Shown here piece by piece: positions 7,019-15,893 of a stretch of DNA of 64,000 bases. Location of the stretch: positions 434,001 through 498,000 of the forward strand of contig NZ_JADEYR010000001.1 of NCBI RefSeq assembly GCF_015209585.1. Direction: 5' to 3'. The DNA is from Brachybacterium epidermidis (lineage in GTDB: Bacteria > Actinomycetota > Actinomycetes > Actinomycetales > Dermabacteraceae). Every line of letters starts with the position of its first letter. Positions within the stretch are counted from its first letter, which is position 1. Under the pieces are notes generated by a model that had not been told where the DNA came from, did no database searches, and worked only from the letters and a program-made list of their open reading frames with translations. The position numbers were made by a program, and so were the translations under genes.

Positions 7019-9436
7019 ATGAGCACCCCCCACCACCACCGCCACGACCACCCGGTTACCCCCGAACCCGACCACGCCGGGCACGACATGGCCCAGCACT
7101 GGCATCACCGCGGCACGGGCCTACACGGCCCGGCGGACGCTCCGCCGGGCGGGGACCGTCATGGCGGCTACGATGCCGAGCAGAGGGCGCACGAGGGGCA
7201 TGCCCTGCCGACCGCCACGCACACCGGCCATGACATGACCGGGCACGGTGAGCACGACATGGCGGGCCACGAGCACCACGACCCGCACGCGGGGCACGAC
7301 ATGTCGGGTCACGGGGGCCATGCGGGTCATGGTGATCACGTGGGGATGTTCCGTCGGCTGTTCTGGATCATGCTCGTCCTTGCTATCCCGACGGTGCTGC
7401 TGAACGGGATGTTCGCTGACCTGCTCGGCTATGCGCTGCCGGACGCGGCCTGGGTGCGGTGGGTCTCGCCGGTCCTGGGCACGGTCATGTACCTGTGGGG
7501 CGGGAAACCGTTCCTGACCGGAGCGATCGAGGAGATCCGGGACCGCAAGCCCGGCATGATGCTCCTGATCGGGATGGCGATCACGGTCGCCTTCGTCTCC
7601 TCGCTCGGCGCCAGCCTCGGACTGCTCTCCCACGAGCTCGATTTCTGGTGGGAGCTCGCCCTCCTGATCGTGATCATGCTGCTGGGCCACTGGCTCGAGA
7701 TGCGCTCCCTCGCGCAGACCTCCTCCGCGCTGGATTCCCTGGCCGCGCTCCTGCCCGACCAGGCCGAGAAGATCGAGGGCGAGGACATCGTCGCGGTTTC
7801 CCCGGCCGAGCTGCAGCTCGGAGACGTCGTGATCGTGCGACCCGGTGGCCGGGTCCCGGCCGACGGGGAAGTCATCGATGGTGGCGCCGACGTCGACGAG
7901 TCGATGATCACCGGCGAGTCCAGCCCCGTGCGTCGCGAGATCGGTGATCAGGTCGTCGCCGGCACGGTGGCCACGGACAACGCGCTGCGCGTGCGCGTCA
8001 CCGCGATCGGTGAGGACACCGCCCTGTCCGGCATCCAGCGCCTGGTCGCCAACGCCCAATCCTCCACGACCCGGGCCCAGCTGCTCGCGGACAGAGCCGC
8101 CGGCTGGCTGTTCTGGTACGCGCTGATCGCGGCGATCGTCACCGCGATCGTGTGGACAGTCGTCGGGGTGCCCGAGAGTGCACTGGTCCGCGCGATCACC
8201 GTTCTGGTCATCGCCTGCCCTCACGCGCTGGGTCTGGCGATCCCGCTGGTGGTGTCCATCTCGACCGAGCGGGCCGCGAAGGGCGGCGTCCTGGTCAAGG
8301 AGCGCGCCGCCCTGGAGCGGATGCGCACCATCGACACCGTCCTGTTCGACAAGACGGGCACGCTGACCAAGGGCGAGCCCGCCCTGAACCACGTCACCAC
8401 CGTCGGCACCCTGGGCGAGGACGAGCTGCTCGCGCTGGCCGCCGCGGCCGAAGCCGACAGCGAGCACCCCCTCGCCCGGGCGATCGCCGCCGCCGCCGAC
8501 GACCGCCGGCTCGACGTGCCGCGCGCCACCGAGTTCCAGTCCACCACCGCGGTCGGCGTCAGCGCGACCGTGGACGGGCGCACCGTCCAGGTCGGCGGAC
8601 CCAACCTGCTGGCCGAGCACGGTCACCAGCCGCTGCCGGCGACCGGGCCGTGGTCCGCGGACGGAGCGATCGTCCTCCATGTCCTCCTCGACGGGCAGGT
8701 CACGGGAGCGATCGGCCTGGCCGACGAAGTGCGCCAGGAATCTCGCGAGGCCGTCGACGCCCTGCATGAGCTGGGAATCCGCGTCGTCATGATCACGGGC
8801 GATGCCCAGCCCGTTGCCCGCGCCGTGGCCGGCGAGCTCGGTATCGACCAGGTCTTCGCCCAGGTGCGCCCGGAGCACAAGAGCGAGAAGGTCCTCGAGC
8901 TCCAGCGCGACGGACGAGCCGTGGCGATGGTCGGCGACGGCGTCAACGATGCCCCCGCCCTCGCGCAGGCCGACGTCGGCATCGCGATCGGTGCCGGCAC
9001 CGACGTCGCGATCGCCTCCGCCGGCGTGATCCTGGCCTCCGACGATCCCCGCTCGGTACTCTCGGTGATCCAGCTCTCCCGTGCCAGTTACCGCAAGATG
9101 AAGCAGAACCTGTGGTGGGCTGCCGGGTACAACATCGCCGCCGTTCCGCTGGCCGCCGGTGTCCTGGCGCCGATCGGATTCGTACTGCCCATGTCGGTCG
9201 GCGCGATCCTGATGTCGTTGTCCACTGTCGTTGTGGCCTTGAATGCGCAGATGCTGCGCCGACTGGATCTGACCCCTGCCAAGAGCGCGGCGCGCCTGGC
9301 CGGCCGCGAGAGCTCGACCTCGGTGTCGACGACCCAGTCTTCGAGCCGCGCGGGCTCGGCCAGCTCCCGGTCGGACTCGAGCAGGACCTCCACGGCGCCC
9401 AGGAACGGAGATCAGACTGGAGCCCATGAGGAGTGA
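7019..9436 (+). CDS. copB: CopB-type P1B copper-exporting ATPase
   Basis: An 805-residue heavy-metal P-type ATPase. The first 115 residues are a His/Met/Asp-rich cytosolic tail with repeated H-D-M and G-H-G-type units and no CxxC. Then come membrane helices, the actuator T-G-E-S, the membrane metal site A-C-P-H (C-P-H not C-P-C, about residue 399), phosphorylation loop D-K-T-G-T, H-P for the nucleotide domain and G-D-G-V-N-D. CPH plus a His-rich tail marks the CopB/P1B-3 subgroup, reported to export Cu(I) or Cu(II). The C-terminal 45 residues are Ser/Arg-rich and may be recent. Its stop overlaps the response-regulator start by 11 bases, so the genes are translationally linked. Confidence 0.93.
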   Translation: MSTPHHHRHDHPVTPEPDHAGHDMAQHWHHRGTGLHGPADAPPGGDRHGGYDAEQRAHEGHALPTATHTGHDMTGHGEHDMAGHEHHDPHAGHDMSGHGGHAGHGDHVGMFRRLFWIMLVLAIPTVLLNGMFADLLGYALPDAAWVRWVSPVLGTVMYLWGGKPFLTGAIEEIRDRKPGMMLLIGMAITVAFVSSLGASLGLLSHELDFWWELALLIVIMLLGHWLEMRSLAQTSSALDSLAALLPDQAEKIEGEDIVAVSPAELQLGDVVIVRPGGRVPADGEVIDGGADVDESMITGESSPVRREIGDQVVAGTVATDNALRVRVTAIGEDTALSGIQRLVANAQSSTTRAQLLADRAAGWLFWYALIAAIVTAIVWTVVGVPESALVRAITVLVIACPHALGLAIPLVVSISTERAAKGGVLVKERAALERMRTIDTVLFDKTGTLTKGEPALNHVTTVGTLGEDELLALAAAAEADSEHPLARAIAAAADDRRLDVPRATEFQSTTAVGVSATVDGRTVQVGGPNLLAEHGHQPLPATGPWSADGAIVLHVLLDGQVTGAIGLADEVRQESREAVDALHELGIRVVMITGDAQPVARAVAGELGIDQVFAQVRPEHKSEKVLELQRDGRAVAMVGDGVNDAPALAQADVGIAIGAGTDVAIASAGVILASDDPRSVLSVIQLSRASYRKMKQNLWWAAGYNIAAVPLAAGVLAPIGFVLPMSVGAILMSLSTVVVALNAQMLRRLDLTPAKSAARLAGRESSTSVSTTQSSSRAGSASSRSDSSRTSTAPRNGDQTGAHEE

Positions 9437-10139
9437 ATCGGCTCGAGCTGCAGCGACGGTTCTCGTTGTCGAAGACGAAGTCGCGCTCTCGGACGTCGTG
9501 CAGGCATACCTCGTGAAGGCCGGCTACGCCACGGGGAGCGCGCGAAGCGGTCCGGAGGCGGTGGAGGTAGCCCGCGCCTTGTCACCGGACGTGATCATCC
9601 TCGATCTCGGCCTGCCTGGCCTCGATGGCTTGGAGGTGATGCGGAGGATCCGCGCCTTCTCCGACTGCTACGTGCTGATCACGACGGCGCGATCAGAGGA
9701 GGTTGATCGCCTGGTGGGCCTGTCGGTGGGTGCGGATGACTACCTCACCAAACCGTTCAGCGTGCGTGAACTTGTCGCCCGGGTCCACGCCGTGCTGCGG
9801 CGGCCCCGCGGCGAGCCCGGGGCCGCTCCTTCGGGGACCGTGCGCGCATTCGGAGAGCTTGAGCTCGATACGGCCGCCCAGGAGGTGCGGCTCGCTGGCC
9901 AACCAGTCCCGCTGACCCCCACCGAAAGGGGACTGCTTATGACCCTGGCCCGTCGGCCGGGCCAGGTCTTCAGCCGCCACCAGCTGATGGAAGCCGTCTG
10001 GGGTGATACCTGGATCGGAGATGACCATCTCGTCGATGTGCATATTGCCAACCTGCGACGAAAATTGGACGAGACAGCGGGTTCGGCACGGTATGTCACC
10101 ACGGTCCGCGGTATCGGGTACCGGATGGGGAAGGGGTGA
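9426..10139 (+). CDS. OmpR-family response regulator, copper island
   Basis: 237 residues. The receiver domain (about 11-125) has the acidic pair in V-E-D-E, phospho-acceptor Asp in I-I-L-D-L-G-L-P-G, and the K of L-T-K-P-F. The winged-helix DNA-binding domain follows (about 140-235) with T-P-T-E-R-G-L-L and H-I-A-N-L-R-R-K. It starts inside the end of the ATPase gene and is followed 4 bp later by its kinase, so it is part of the copZ-copB transcript. A role in copper-responsive control of the island is inferred from position. Confidence 0.93.
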   Translation: MRSESARAAATVLVVEDEVALSDVVQAYLVKAGYATGSARSGPEAVEVARALSPDVIILDLGLPGLDGLEVMRRIRAFSDCYVLITTARSEEVDRLVGLSVGADDYLTKPFSVRELVARVHAVLRRPRGEPGAAPSGTVRAFGELELDTAAQEVRLAGQPVPLTPTERGLLMTLARRPGQVFSRHQLMEAVWGDTWIGDDHLVDVHIANLRRKLDETAGSARYVTTVRGIGYRMGKG

Positions 10140-10143
10140 GGGC

Positions 10144-11283
10144 GTGACTGATCCCCGCTCATCGGCCAGAACGATCCGCCCCGGCACGAGCCTCGCCTCA
10201 CGTTTGATGATCGGCCAGCTCATCGTGCTGTGTGCCGGCGCCGTCAGCATCACCGCTCTGACGGTGATGATCGGACCCGCCGTCTTCCACTATCACCTGC
10301 TCCAGACTGCTCTTCCGGTGGGCAGCGCTGAGATTCTGCATATCGAGCGCGCCTACCGTGACGCCCTCGCCCTCGCCCTGGGGGCCGGACTGGTGGTCTC
10401 CCTCCTAGCGGCAGGCCTGGTCACCTGGAGACTGGCGCGACGACTCCGGCAGACACTCCACCGCCTCACCCTGGCCGTGGACGAACTCTCCCGAGGCCAC
10501 TACTCCACTCGGGTGCCCGCCCTCGGTGCGGGAACCGAGCTGGACTCTCTGGCCGCCACGCTCAACGACATGGCTGCACGCCTAGATGCCGTCGAAGAGA
10601 ATCGCCGCCGGCTGCTCTCTGACCTCGCCCACGAGCTACGTACTCCCATTGCTACTCTCTCGGCACATCACGAGGCGATGGCTGATGGTGTCATCGAGCC
10701 GGAGGCGGCCATGCCCATCCTTGCCGGTCAGACCATACGCCTGTCCCGGCTGGCCGACGACATCAGCGAGGTGTCCCGTGCCGAAGAGGGACAGCTCCCG
10801 GTGGAGCTGCGGCCCACGTCGGTCCGCGACCTGCTGGACTCAACACTCCAGGAATGGGAGGAGAGGTTCGAGGCAGCGGGTGTGGCATTGCGACGAGATT
10901 TCGTTATGCGCCGCTCCCCGATCATTCACGCCGACCCGGACCGCCTCGCCCAGGTACTCGGAAACCTCCTGAGCAATGCCCTGCGGCACACCTCGCCCGG
11001 GGGCGCCGTCACTCTCTCAGCGCTCACCACCGGCGACGTGGTGGAGATCGCGGTGTCCGACGACGGTGAGGGTTTCACCGCGCGTGACCAGGCGCGGCTG
11101 TTCGAACGCTTCTTCCGCGCCGACAGCGCTCGCACCCGCGAAAACTCCGGCTCGGGAATCGGCTTGACGATCAGTCGCGCCCTCGTGGATGCGCACGGCG
11201 GGACCATGGCTGCCGCCAGTGAGGGGCCCGGGCGGGGAGCCGTCTTCACCATCCGGCTTCCTCGAGCGACCGTTGAACGCTGA
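10144..11283 (+). CDS. Sensor histidine kinase, copper island
   Basis: 379 residues from GTG 10144. Two membrane helices (about 21-43 and 75-97) enclose a short 30-residue outer loop with several His (H-Y-H, H-I-E), followed by a HAMP segment, the dimerisation helix with the phospho-acceptor in D-L-A-H-E-L-R-T-P, N-box N-L-L-S-N-A-L-R-H, and ATP-lid motifs D-D-G-E-G-F, F-E-R-F-F-R and S-G-I-G-L-T-I. The small His-bearing loop could bind a metal but lacks Met clusters seen in CusS. It is coupled to the upstream regulator with 4 bp spacing. Confidence 0.92.
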   Translation: MTDPRSSARTIRPGTSLASRLMIGQLIVLCAGAVSITALTVMIGPAVFHYHLLQTALPVGSAEILHIERAYRDALALALGAGLVVSLLAAGLVTWRLARRLRQTLHRLTLAVDELSRGHYSTRVPALGAGTELDSLAATLNDMAARLDAVEENRRRLLSDLAHELRTPIATLSAHHEAMADGVIEPEAAMPILAGQTIRLSRLADDISEVSRAEEGQLPVELRPTSVRDLLDSTLQEWEERFEAAGVALRRDFVMRRSPIIHADPDRLAQVLGNLLSNALRHTSPGGAVTLSALTTGDVVEIAVSDDGEGFTARDQARLFERFFRADSARTRENSGSGIGLTISRALVDAHGGTMAAASEGPGRGAVFTIRLPRATVER

Positions 11284-11301
11284 TCCTCGAGAGCAGCACC
11301 C

Positions 11302-12069
11302 TTAGACGATCGTGGTGAAGGTGCCGATCTGGACCTGCAGGAGCGCCATCCACTGCTCCCACACCCCGGAGACCAGCAGCAGCCCGATGGTGATCAGGAC
11401 GGACCCGCCGACGATCTGGAGCGTGCGGCGATGCCGGGACAGCACTCTGGAGATTCCTAGGGCGCGCCGGAACACGAGGGCGAAGAGGATGAACGGGATC
11501 CCGAGCCCGATCGCGTAGCCGAAGGCGAGGAGGGCGCCGCGGCTGGCGGATGCCTCCCCGAGGCTGAGTGCGGCGACTGCGGCGAACGTCGGGCCGATGC
11601 ACGGGGTCCAGGAGAAGCCGAACGTGATCCCGAGCAGCGGGGCGCCGGCGAGTCCGGCATCGGGGCGCTTCCGGATCCGTTTCTCACCGGAGAGGCGGGG
11701 GAAGATTCCCACGAACACCAGGCCCATGAGGATCACCAGCACTCCGGAGATCCGATTGATCGCGCTGGTGTACTGGATCACCAATGACCCGAGTGCACCG
11801 ACGAATCCGCCGATGATCAGGAATACCGCAGTGAACCCGGCGACGAACAGCACAGCGCCGGTGACCAGGCGCCATGGCCGTTCCCCGGGATCGCCGGTGC
11901 GGGGCGGCCCGGCGCTTCCTCCGGTGAGCCCGGTGATGTATCCGAGGTAGCCGGGGACCACCGGAAGCACGCACGGCGAGAGGAACGCGACCAGACCGGC
12001 CACCATCGACAGCAGCAGGGCTGCGGCCAGGGGTCCGCTCAGCACGGTGGTGGCGAACAGTTCACCCAT
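11302..12069 (-). CDS. ccdA: CcdA-type thiol-disulfide membrane transporter
   Basis: 255 residues with six or more predicted membrane helices. The two redox cysteines of CcdA proteins are visible in L-S-P-C-V-L-P-V-V-P-G-Y-L (about residue 32) and W-T-P-C-I-G-P-T (about residue 157). CcdA passes electrons from cytosolic thioredoxin to extracytoplasmic thioredoxin-like proteins. It starts on the ATGA that ends the TlpA-like gene, and the four-gene minus-strand set YdhK-CueP-TlpA-CcdA is chained by 4-bp overlaps. It therefore most likely re-reduces the TlpA-like partner or CueP rather than serving cytochrome c assembly; no c-type cytochrome genes are here. Confidence 0.93.
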   Translation of the reverse strand: MGELFATTVLSGPLAAALLLSMVAGLVAFLSPCVLPVVPGYLGYITGLTGGSAGPPRTGDPGERPWRLVTGAVLFVAGFTAVFLIIGGFVGALGSLVIQYTSAINRISGVLVILMGLVFVGIFPRLSGEKRIRKRPDAGLAGAPLLGITFGFSWTPCIGPTFAAVAALSLGEASASRGALLAFGYAIGLGIPFILFALVFRRALGISRVLSRHRRTLQIVGGSVLITIGLLLVSGVWEQWMALLQVQIGTFTTIV

Positions 12070-12728
12070 CAGGCGGCCTCCGCTAGTACGGCATCCAAGA
12101 GGCTCTCTAGGGTGCTCTGATCGGCTGCGCCCGCGATCCGGGCGGCTACTCGTCCTTCAGCATCGAGGATCAAAGTCGTGGGGACGGCGTTGGGCGAGAC
12201 GCTGCCGTCCATGGACGCGATCACCGCCCCGTCGGTGTCGGGGATCGAGGGGTAGGTGATGCCGAAGGTCTCCTCGAACGCGGCGGCTGGCCCGGCCTTG
12301 TCGCGCGTGTTCACGCCCACGAATTCCACTCCCAGGGCGCTGTACTCGGAGTGCACGGCCTTCAGCGCCGGTGCTTCGACCCGGCACGGCGGACACGACG
12401 CATACCAGACGTTGATCAGCAAGGGTGCACCGCGCAGCGCCGTGGAGTCGAAGTCGTCGCCGTCGTAGGTGGTTCCCCGAATCTCCAGAGGATCGGCGCG
12501 TCCCTCCGGGGGGATCTCGACGACGACACCATCGCCGGAGACGTACCCGGCGTTCGCCTCACTCGCCGCATCCGAAGAACCGCTGCACGCCGCAAGAAGG
12601 GGCGCGAGGACGAGCAGGCTCCCGCCCAGTCGGAGCGTGGTCCGACGACTCAGGCGTGGTGTCACGCTCCGCCCAGTTGGGCCGACCACCGAATGCCAGA
12701 AGGCGGACCGGGTGCTTCGCCTGCTCAC
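12069..12728 (-). CDS. TlpA/ResA-like lipoprotein thioredoxin
   Basis: A 219-residue lipoprotein: twin-arginine-rich n-region, hydrophobic stretch, lipobox L-A-A-C, then a thioredoxin fold with the redox motif Y-A-S-C-P-P-C-R and the cis-Pro region near N-A-V-P-T-T. It should reduce disulfides outside the membrane, fed by the adjacent CcdA. The GTG at 12728 overlaps the cueP stop (GTGA), arguing for coupled translation, but it leaves a long n-region; the in-frame GTG at 12665 gives a more normal signal peptide and is a real alternative. Copper oxidises extracytoplasmic thiols, which explains its place here. Confidence 0.88.
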   Translation of the reverse strand: MSRRSTRSAFWHSVVGPTGRSVTPRLSRRTTLRLGGSLLVLAPLLAACSGSSDAASEANAGYVSGDGVVVEIPPEGRADPLEIRGTTYDGDDFDSTALRGAPLLINVWYASCPPCRVEAPALKAVHSEYSALGVEFVGVNTRDKAGPAAAFEETFGITYPSIPDTDGAVIASMDGSVSPNAVPTTLILDAEGRVAARIAGAADQSTLESLLDAVLAEAA

Positions 12729-13378
12729 GTCAGCTGGAGACTGGTCAGACAGGTCAGATCATCCTCCGCCTGGGTCGAGATGGACGCGGTCCCTGTGACG
12801 TCCTCGAGGGCGCACGTGAGCTCCGCGGTGATCCCGCGCGGCAACCAGAAACCGACGAACCCGTTGTCGTGCGTGGTGCGAGTGCCCTCCTCAAGGACCT
12901 CGCCCGAGCTGCTGTCGACCACGCTCACGGTGAGCTCGCGGCTGCGCAGTTCTCCGCGGCACGTGGTCAGGCTGTGGAAGGCGCACTCGTGGGTGGTCTC
13001 GACGAACGGGGCCACCGACAAGTAGAACTGGTCCTCGGGAAGGGGCAGCTCGGCCTCGCGCCCTGCATCGTCTTGGAGCTGCAGAGACGTCGCGGTGACG
13101 CTGGCGATCAGATCCTGCGGTCGCTCAGCCACCGGGAGCGCCTCGAGCCGGTCGATGATCTCGTGCGCGTCCGCGTCGGCGAAGCCATGTTCCTGAAGCA
13201 ACTCCTGATCACCCGTGATGGATGCGGGCTCGGCCCCGCCGGCCCCGCAGCCGGCGACCACGAGCGGGAACAGGCCGGCACCGAGCACGAGCGATCGGCG
13301 CGGCAACCGGCCGGTGCGACGACGGGGCCTACCCCCGGAGGAGGCGAGCGCACCTCGAGGGCTCGACGGGGAGTTCAT
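12725..13378 (-). CDS. cueP: CueP-family copper-binding lipoprotein
   Basis: 217 residues from the ATG at 13378, which overlaps the ydhK stop (ATGA). A lipobox (V-V-A-G-C) follows a basic n-region. The diagnostic CueP stretch is H-E-C-A-F-H-S-L-T-T-C-R-G-E near residue 140, followed by F-V-G-F-W-L-P-R. In Salmonella CueP is the main periplasmic copper-binding protein and links to thiol redox enzymes; here the gene is next to a TlpA/CcdA pair, which supports the same relation in a Gram-positive wall. The overlap pattern implies coordinated synthesis of all four proteins. Confidence 0.9.
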   Translation of the reverse strand: MNSPSSPRGALASSGGRPRRRTGRLPRRSLVLGAGLFPLVVAGCGAGGAEPASITGDQELLQEHGFADADAHEIIDRLEALPVAERPQDLIASVTATSLQLQDDAGREAELPLPEDQFYLSVAPFVETTHECAFHSLTTCRGELRSRELTVSVVDSSSGEVLEEGTRTTHDNGFVGFWLPRGITAELTCALEDVTGTASISTQAEDDLTCLTSLQLT

Positions 13379-13962
13379 CACGCAGGCTCGATCTCGCTCT
13401 CGACGACCCACTTGTGGTTCGTCATCATCATCCCGTCGGCTTCGTAATCGACCATGTACACGGTCTCCTCGGTGGCACTGTCGATGGTGGCCTCAGCACC
13501 CTCCATCCCGGTCATGTGATCGGCGGTGATGACCACTTCGGTGCCCTCTGCCAGCGGTGCCTCGCCCGGGTTCTCGAGCTCCTCGTGAACGACCCACTTG
13601 TGGTCAGTGACCGGCTCACCGCCATCGGTCGGCGTGAAGCTGACCGAGTAGGTCGTGGTGTCGAAGGCGCCCGAGATCGTCGCCGTCGCCCCCTCCATGC
13701 CCTCCATGTGGTCCGCCGTGAGCGTCACCTCCGTGCCGACCGGGAACTCGGGATCCTCCGCAGACGCCATACCTTCGGGCGCAGGGCCGCCATCCATCGG
13801 GTGCTCCATGCCGCCGTGGCTGCCTCCATCGGACGCCTCCGACGCTTCTGACTCGCCCGGCGTCTGACCCTCCTCAGACCCGCTGTCGGTGCAGCCGGCA
13901 AACACAATCGCACCGGTGACGACGACGGCCGCGAGACGGCCGAGAGAGCGACGAGAACGCAT
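13378..13962 (-). CDS. YdhK-family (DUF1541) copper-island lipoprotein
   Basis: 194 residues. Signal peptide with lipobox V-F-A-G-C, a Ser/Glu/Gly linker with H-G-G-M-E-H-P-M-D, and two DUF1541 repeats, each with A-D-H-M-x-G-M-E-G-A and ending in D/N-H-K-W-V-V. The paired His/Met-rich repeats suit metal binding on the cell surface. Members of this family often accompany copper-ATPase and CueP genes; the precise role is not established. It is the promoter-proximal gene of the minus-strand set; the IS1380 end begins 44 bp upstream and could have displaced its native promoter. Confidence 0.88.
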   Translation of the reverse strand: MRSRRSLGRLAAVVVTGAIVFAGCTDSGSEEGQTPGESEASEASDGGSHGGMEHPMDGGPAPEGMASAEDPEFPVGTEVTLTADHMEGMEGATATISGAFDTTTYSVSFTPTDGGEPVTDHKWVVHEELENPGEAPLAEGTEVVITADHMTGMEGAEATIDSATEETVYMVDYEADGMMMTNHKWVVESEIEPA

Positions 13963-14056
13963 GATTTCTCCTAGTCAGAGGACACTTGGCACCAGCCTAT
14001 GACCCCTAGCCTCGAGATTTCACGGGGGTGTGGTCTCGCCCGACGGACGGCATAAA

Positions 14057-14128
14057 GAAAGGTGCTCCTGGCCTGGGATGATGCGGGGTGTTGAGTCTCG
14101 TAATCCCTGGCCGGAAGGAGCACCTTTC
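14057..14128 (+). promoter_or_regulatory. Inverted repeat masking the IS1380 transposase ribosome site
   Basis: GAAAGGTGCTCC (14057-14068) is perfectly complementary to GGAGCACCTTTC (14117-14128). The right arm overlaps the AAGGAG ribosome site (14115-14120) of the transposase GTG at 14131. A transcript entering from outside would fold and hide the site, a known way for IS elements to limit read-through translation. Confidence 0.65.
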
Positions 14129-14130
14129 AG

Positions 14131-15543
14131 GTGTCCCACCCTACCTTGTTCTTCTACCCCCGTCCGCGCGTGGACATCGCTGAGGTCCCGGCGGCCGCGC
14201 ATGCGGGCGCGGTGCTGCTGACCGGCACGATCCACGCCACCGGCCTCGCCCCTTCGCTGCGTGAAGCTCTGGATCCGTGGACGAAGCCACTGGCCGAGCA
14301 TCACGCCTCGAAGGTCCTGCTGGACCTCGCGATGACTCTCGCGATCGGCGGCGAGCACGCTTCGGATACTGATCTGCTGCGATGCGAACCGGGACTGTTC
14401 GGAGACGTCGCCTCGGCCCCAACGATCTCCAGGAACCTGACCACGCTGGCCGAGGACGCCCCCGCCGTGGTCGAGGCGATCCCCCAGGCCCGCCGCATCG
14501 CGCGGGAACGGGCCTGGGCACTGGCCGGCGACCACTCCCCGGTCCGCAGGGTCAGTGCGCAGAATCCGCTGGTCATCGACCTCGACGCCACCCTGATCAA
14601 CGTCCACAGCGAGAAGGAGCAGGCTGCACCGACGTTCAAACGCGGCTTCGGTTACCACCCACTGTGCGCTTTCCTGGACCACGGCAGCGAAGGAACCGGG
14701 GAACCGCTGGCGATCCACCTGCGCCCCGGCAACGCCGGTTTCAACACAGCCGCCGATCACATCACCATCACCAGGCAGGCCCTTGCGCAGCTCCCGGCTG
14801 GTCTGCTCTCCTCCGGCGGAAGGGGGTCGAAGAAGGTCCTGATCCGCACCGACGGAGCCGGTGGCACCAAGGACTTCGTCAAGTGGCTGACCGGGCAGCG
14901 TCTGGCCTAATCAGTCGGGATCACCCTCCCCGCGAACACTCACGACCTGCTGGAACGTATCGATGAGGCGAAGACGTGGACTCCTGCCTACGAAACCGAC
15001 ACCGACGGGATCCGCGACGGAGCATGGGTCGCGGAACTGACCGGGCTGCTGGATCTTCACGGTTGGCCGCCCGGGATGCGGGTGATCGTGCGGAAGGAAC
15101 GTCCTCATCCTGGGGCGCAGCTGCGGATCACCGATCACGAGGGGAGGCGCATCACCGCGTTCGCGACCAACACCCCGCGCGGCCAACTTCCCGTGCTCGA
15201 GCTGCGACACCGCCGCCGCGCACGATGCGAAGACCGGATCCGCAACGCCAAGGACATGGGCTTGATGAAGTTCCCGCTGCAGGGCTTCGCGCAGAACCAG
15301 GTCTGGTGCCAGATCATCCAGCTCGCTAGCGAGCTCGTCGCCTGGATGCAGACCATCGCGCTGACCGGCCATGATGCGCGGAAGTGGGAGCCCAAACGGC
15401 TCCGCGCACGGCTGTTCGAGATCCCCGCGACCCTCGTGCGCCGCAGCCGGCACAACCTCCTCCACCTCGCCCAGCACGCTCCCGAAGCCCGCACCGTCCT
15501 AACCGGCGTCAACCGGCTCCGCATTGCCGTCGCGCAGACCTGA
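14131..15543 (+). pseudogene. IS1380-family transposase with in-frame stop
   Basis: One frame runs from GTG 14131 to TGA 15541-15543 (471 codons) but is broken by TAA at 14908-14910. Both halves match IS1380 transposases: V-I-D-L-D-A-T-L-I and the R-G-F-G-Y-H-P-L segment, I-R-T-D-G-A-G in the first half; the C-terminal N-x-K-D-M-G and W-C-Q-I-I-Q-L-A region in the second. The codon after Q-R-L-A is normally an aromatic Tyr codon, so TAC to TAA is the likely change. No frameshift is needed. The element is probably immobile unless supplied in trans. Confidence 0.88.
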
Positions 15544-15844
15544 TCCGGCAAGGCCGCCCGTCCCTACGACCAGCAGCATCTCTTCTCGGGAGTGGAACCC
15601 GACCGCCCGCAACGGACACTGCGACGATCTGTCATACCCGAATGCCAGAATCAGCAGCTGAACACCGGCAACGACGCCGACCGCGACCGCTCACCAGCCC
15701 GATGAAAGATCGAGGCTAGATCAAGGTCTCCTCAAGGTCAGATCTTGACTTCTTGAGCACAACGTTGGCCAGTCATTCCGCATTGCCTCCAAACGAGTGG
15801 TCTATCCGCTTCCGTCCTTCGGGGGGCGATGGCTAGGGTCGTCA

Positions 15845-15872
15845 GGACGGGCCGGCATCCGCCGGTCCGTCC
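15845..15872. promoter_or_regulatory. Palindrome upstream of copper storage gene
   Basis: GGACGGGCCGGC, four bases, then GCCGGTCCGTCC: an inverted repeat with 11 of 12 pairs, ending 21 bp before the ATG at 15894. It may be an operator or a leader hairpin. The 175 bp from the IS1380 end to the gene holds no ORF and no CsoR-type palindrome. Confidence 0.4.
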
Positions 15873-15893
15873 GGAACGAGAAGGAGCAGGATC

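Larger units (their letters stand above)
14006..15719 (+). mobile_element. IS1380-family insertion sequence
   Basis: Imperfect terminal inverted repeats flank the transposase: CTAGCCTCGA-N-ATTTCAC-GGG at 14006-14026 and, complemented, CTAGCCTCGA-TCTTTCAT-CGGG at 15698-15719. Length 1714 bp is typical of the family. No target duplication is obvious. It separates the YdhK-CcdA set from the copper storage gene. Confidence 0.85.

Noticed and set aside
7121-9427. 768-codon open frame on the minus strand opposite the copper ATPase
   Set aside because: High-GC antisense shadow; Gly/Asp/His/Arg-rich without any family motif, while the plus strand has every P-type ATPase motif.
13981-14030. Target-site duplication around IS1380
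   Set aside because: Bases outside the two inverted repeats (ACCCC and ATCAA) do not match.
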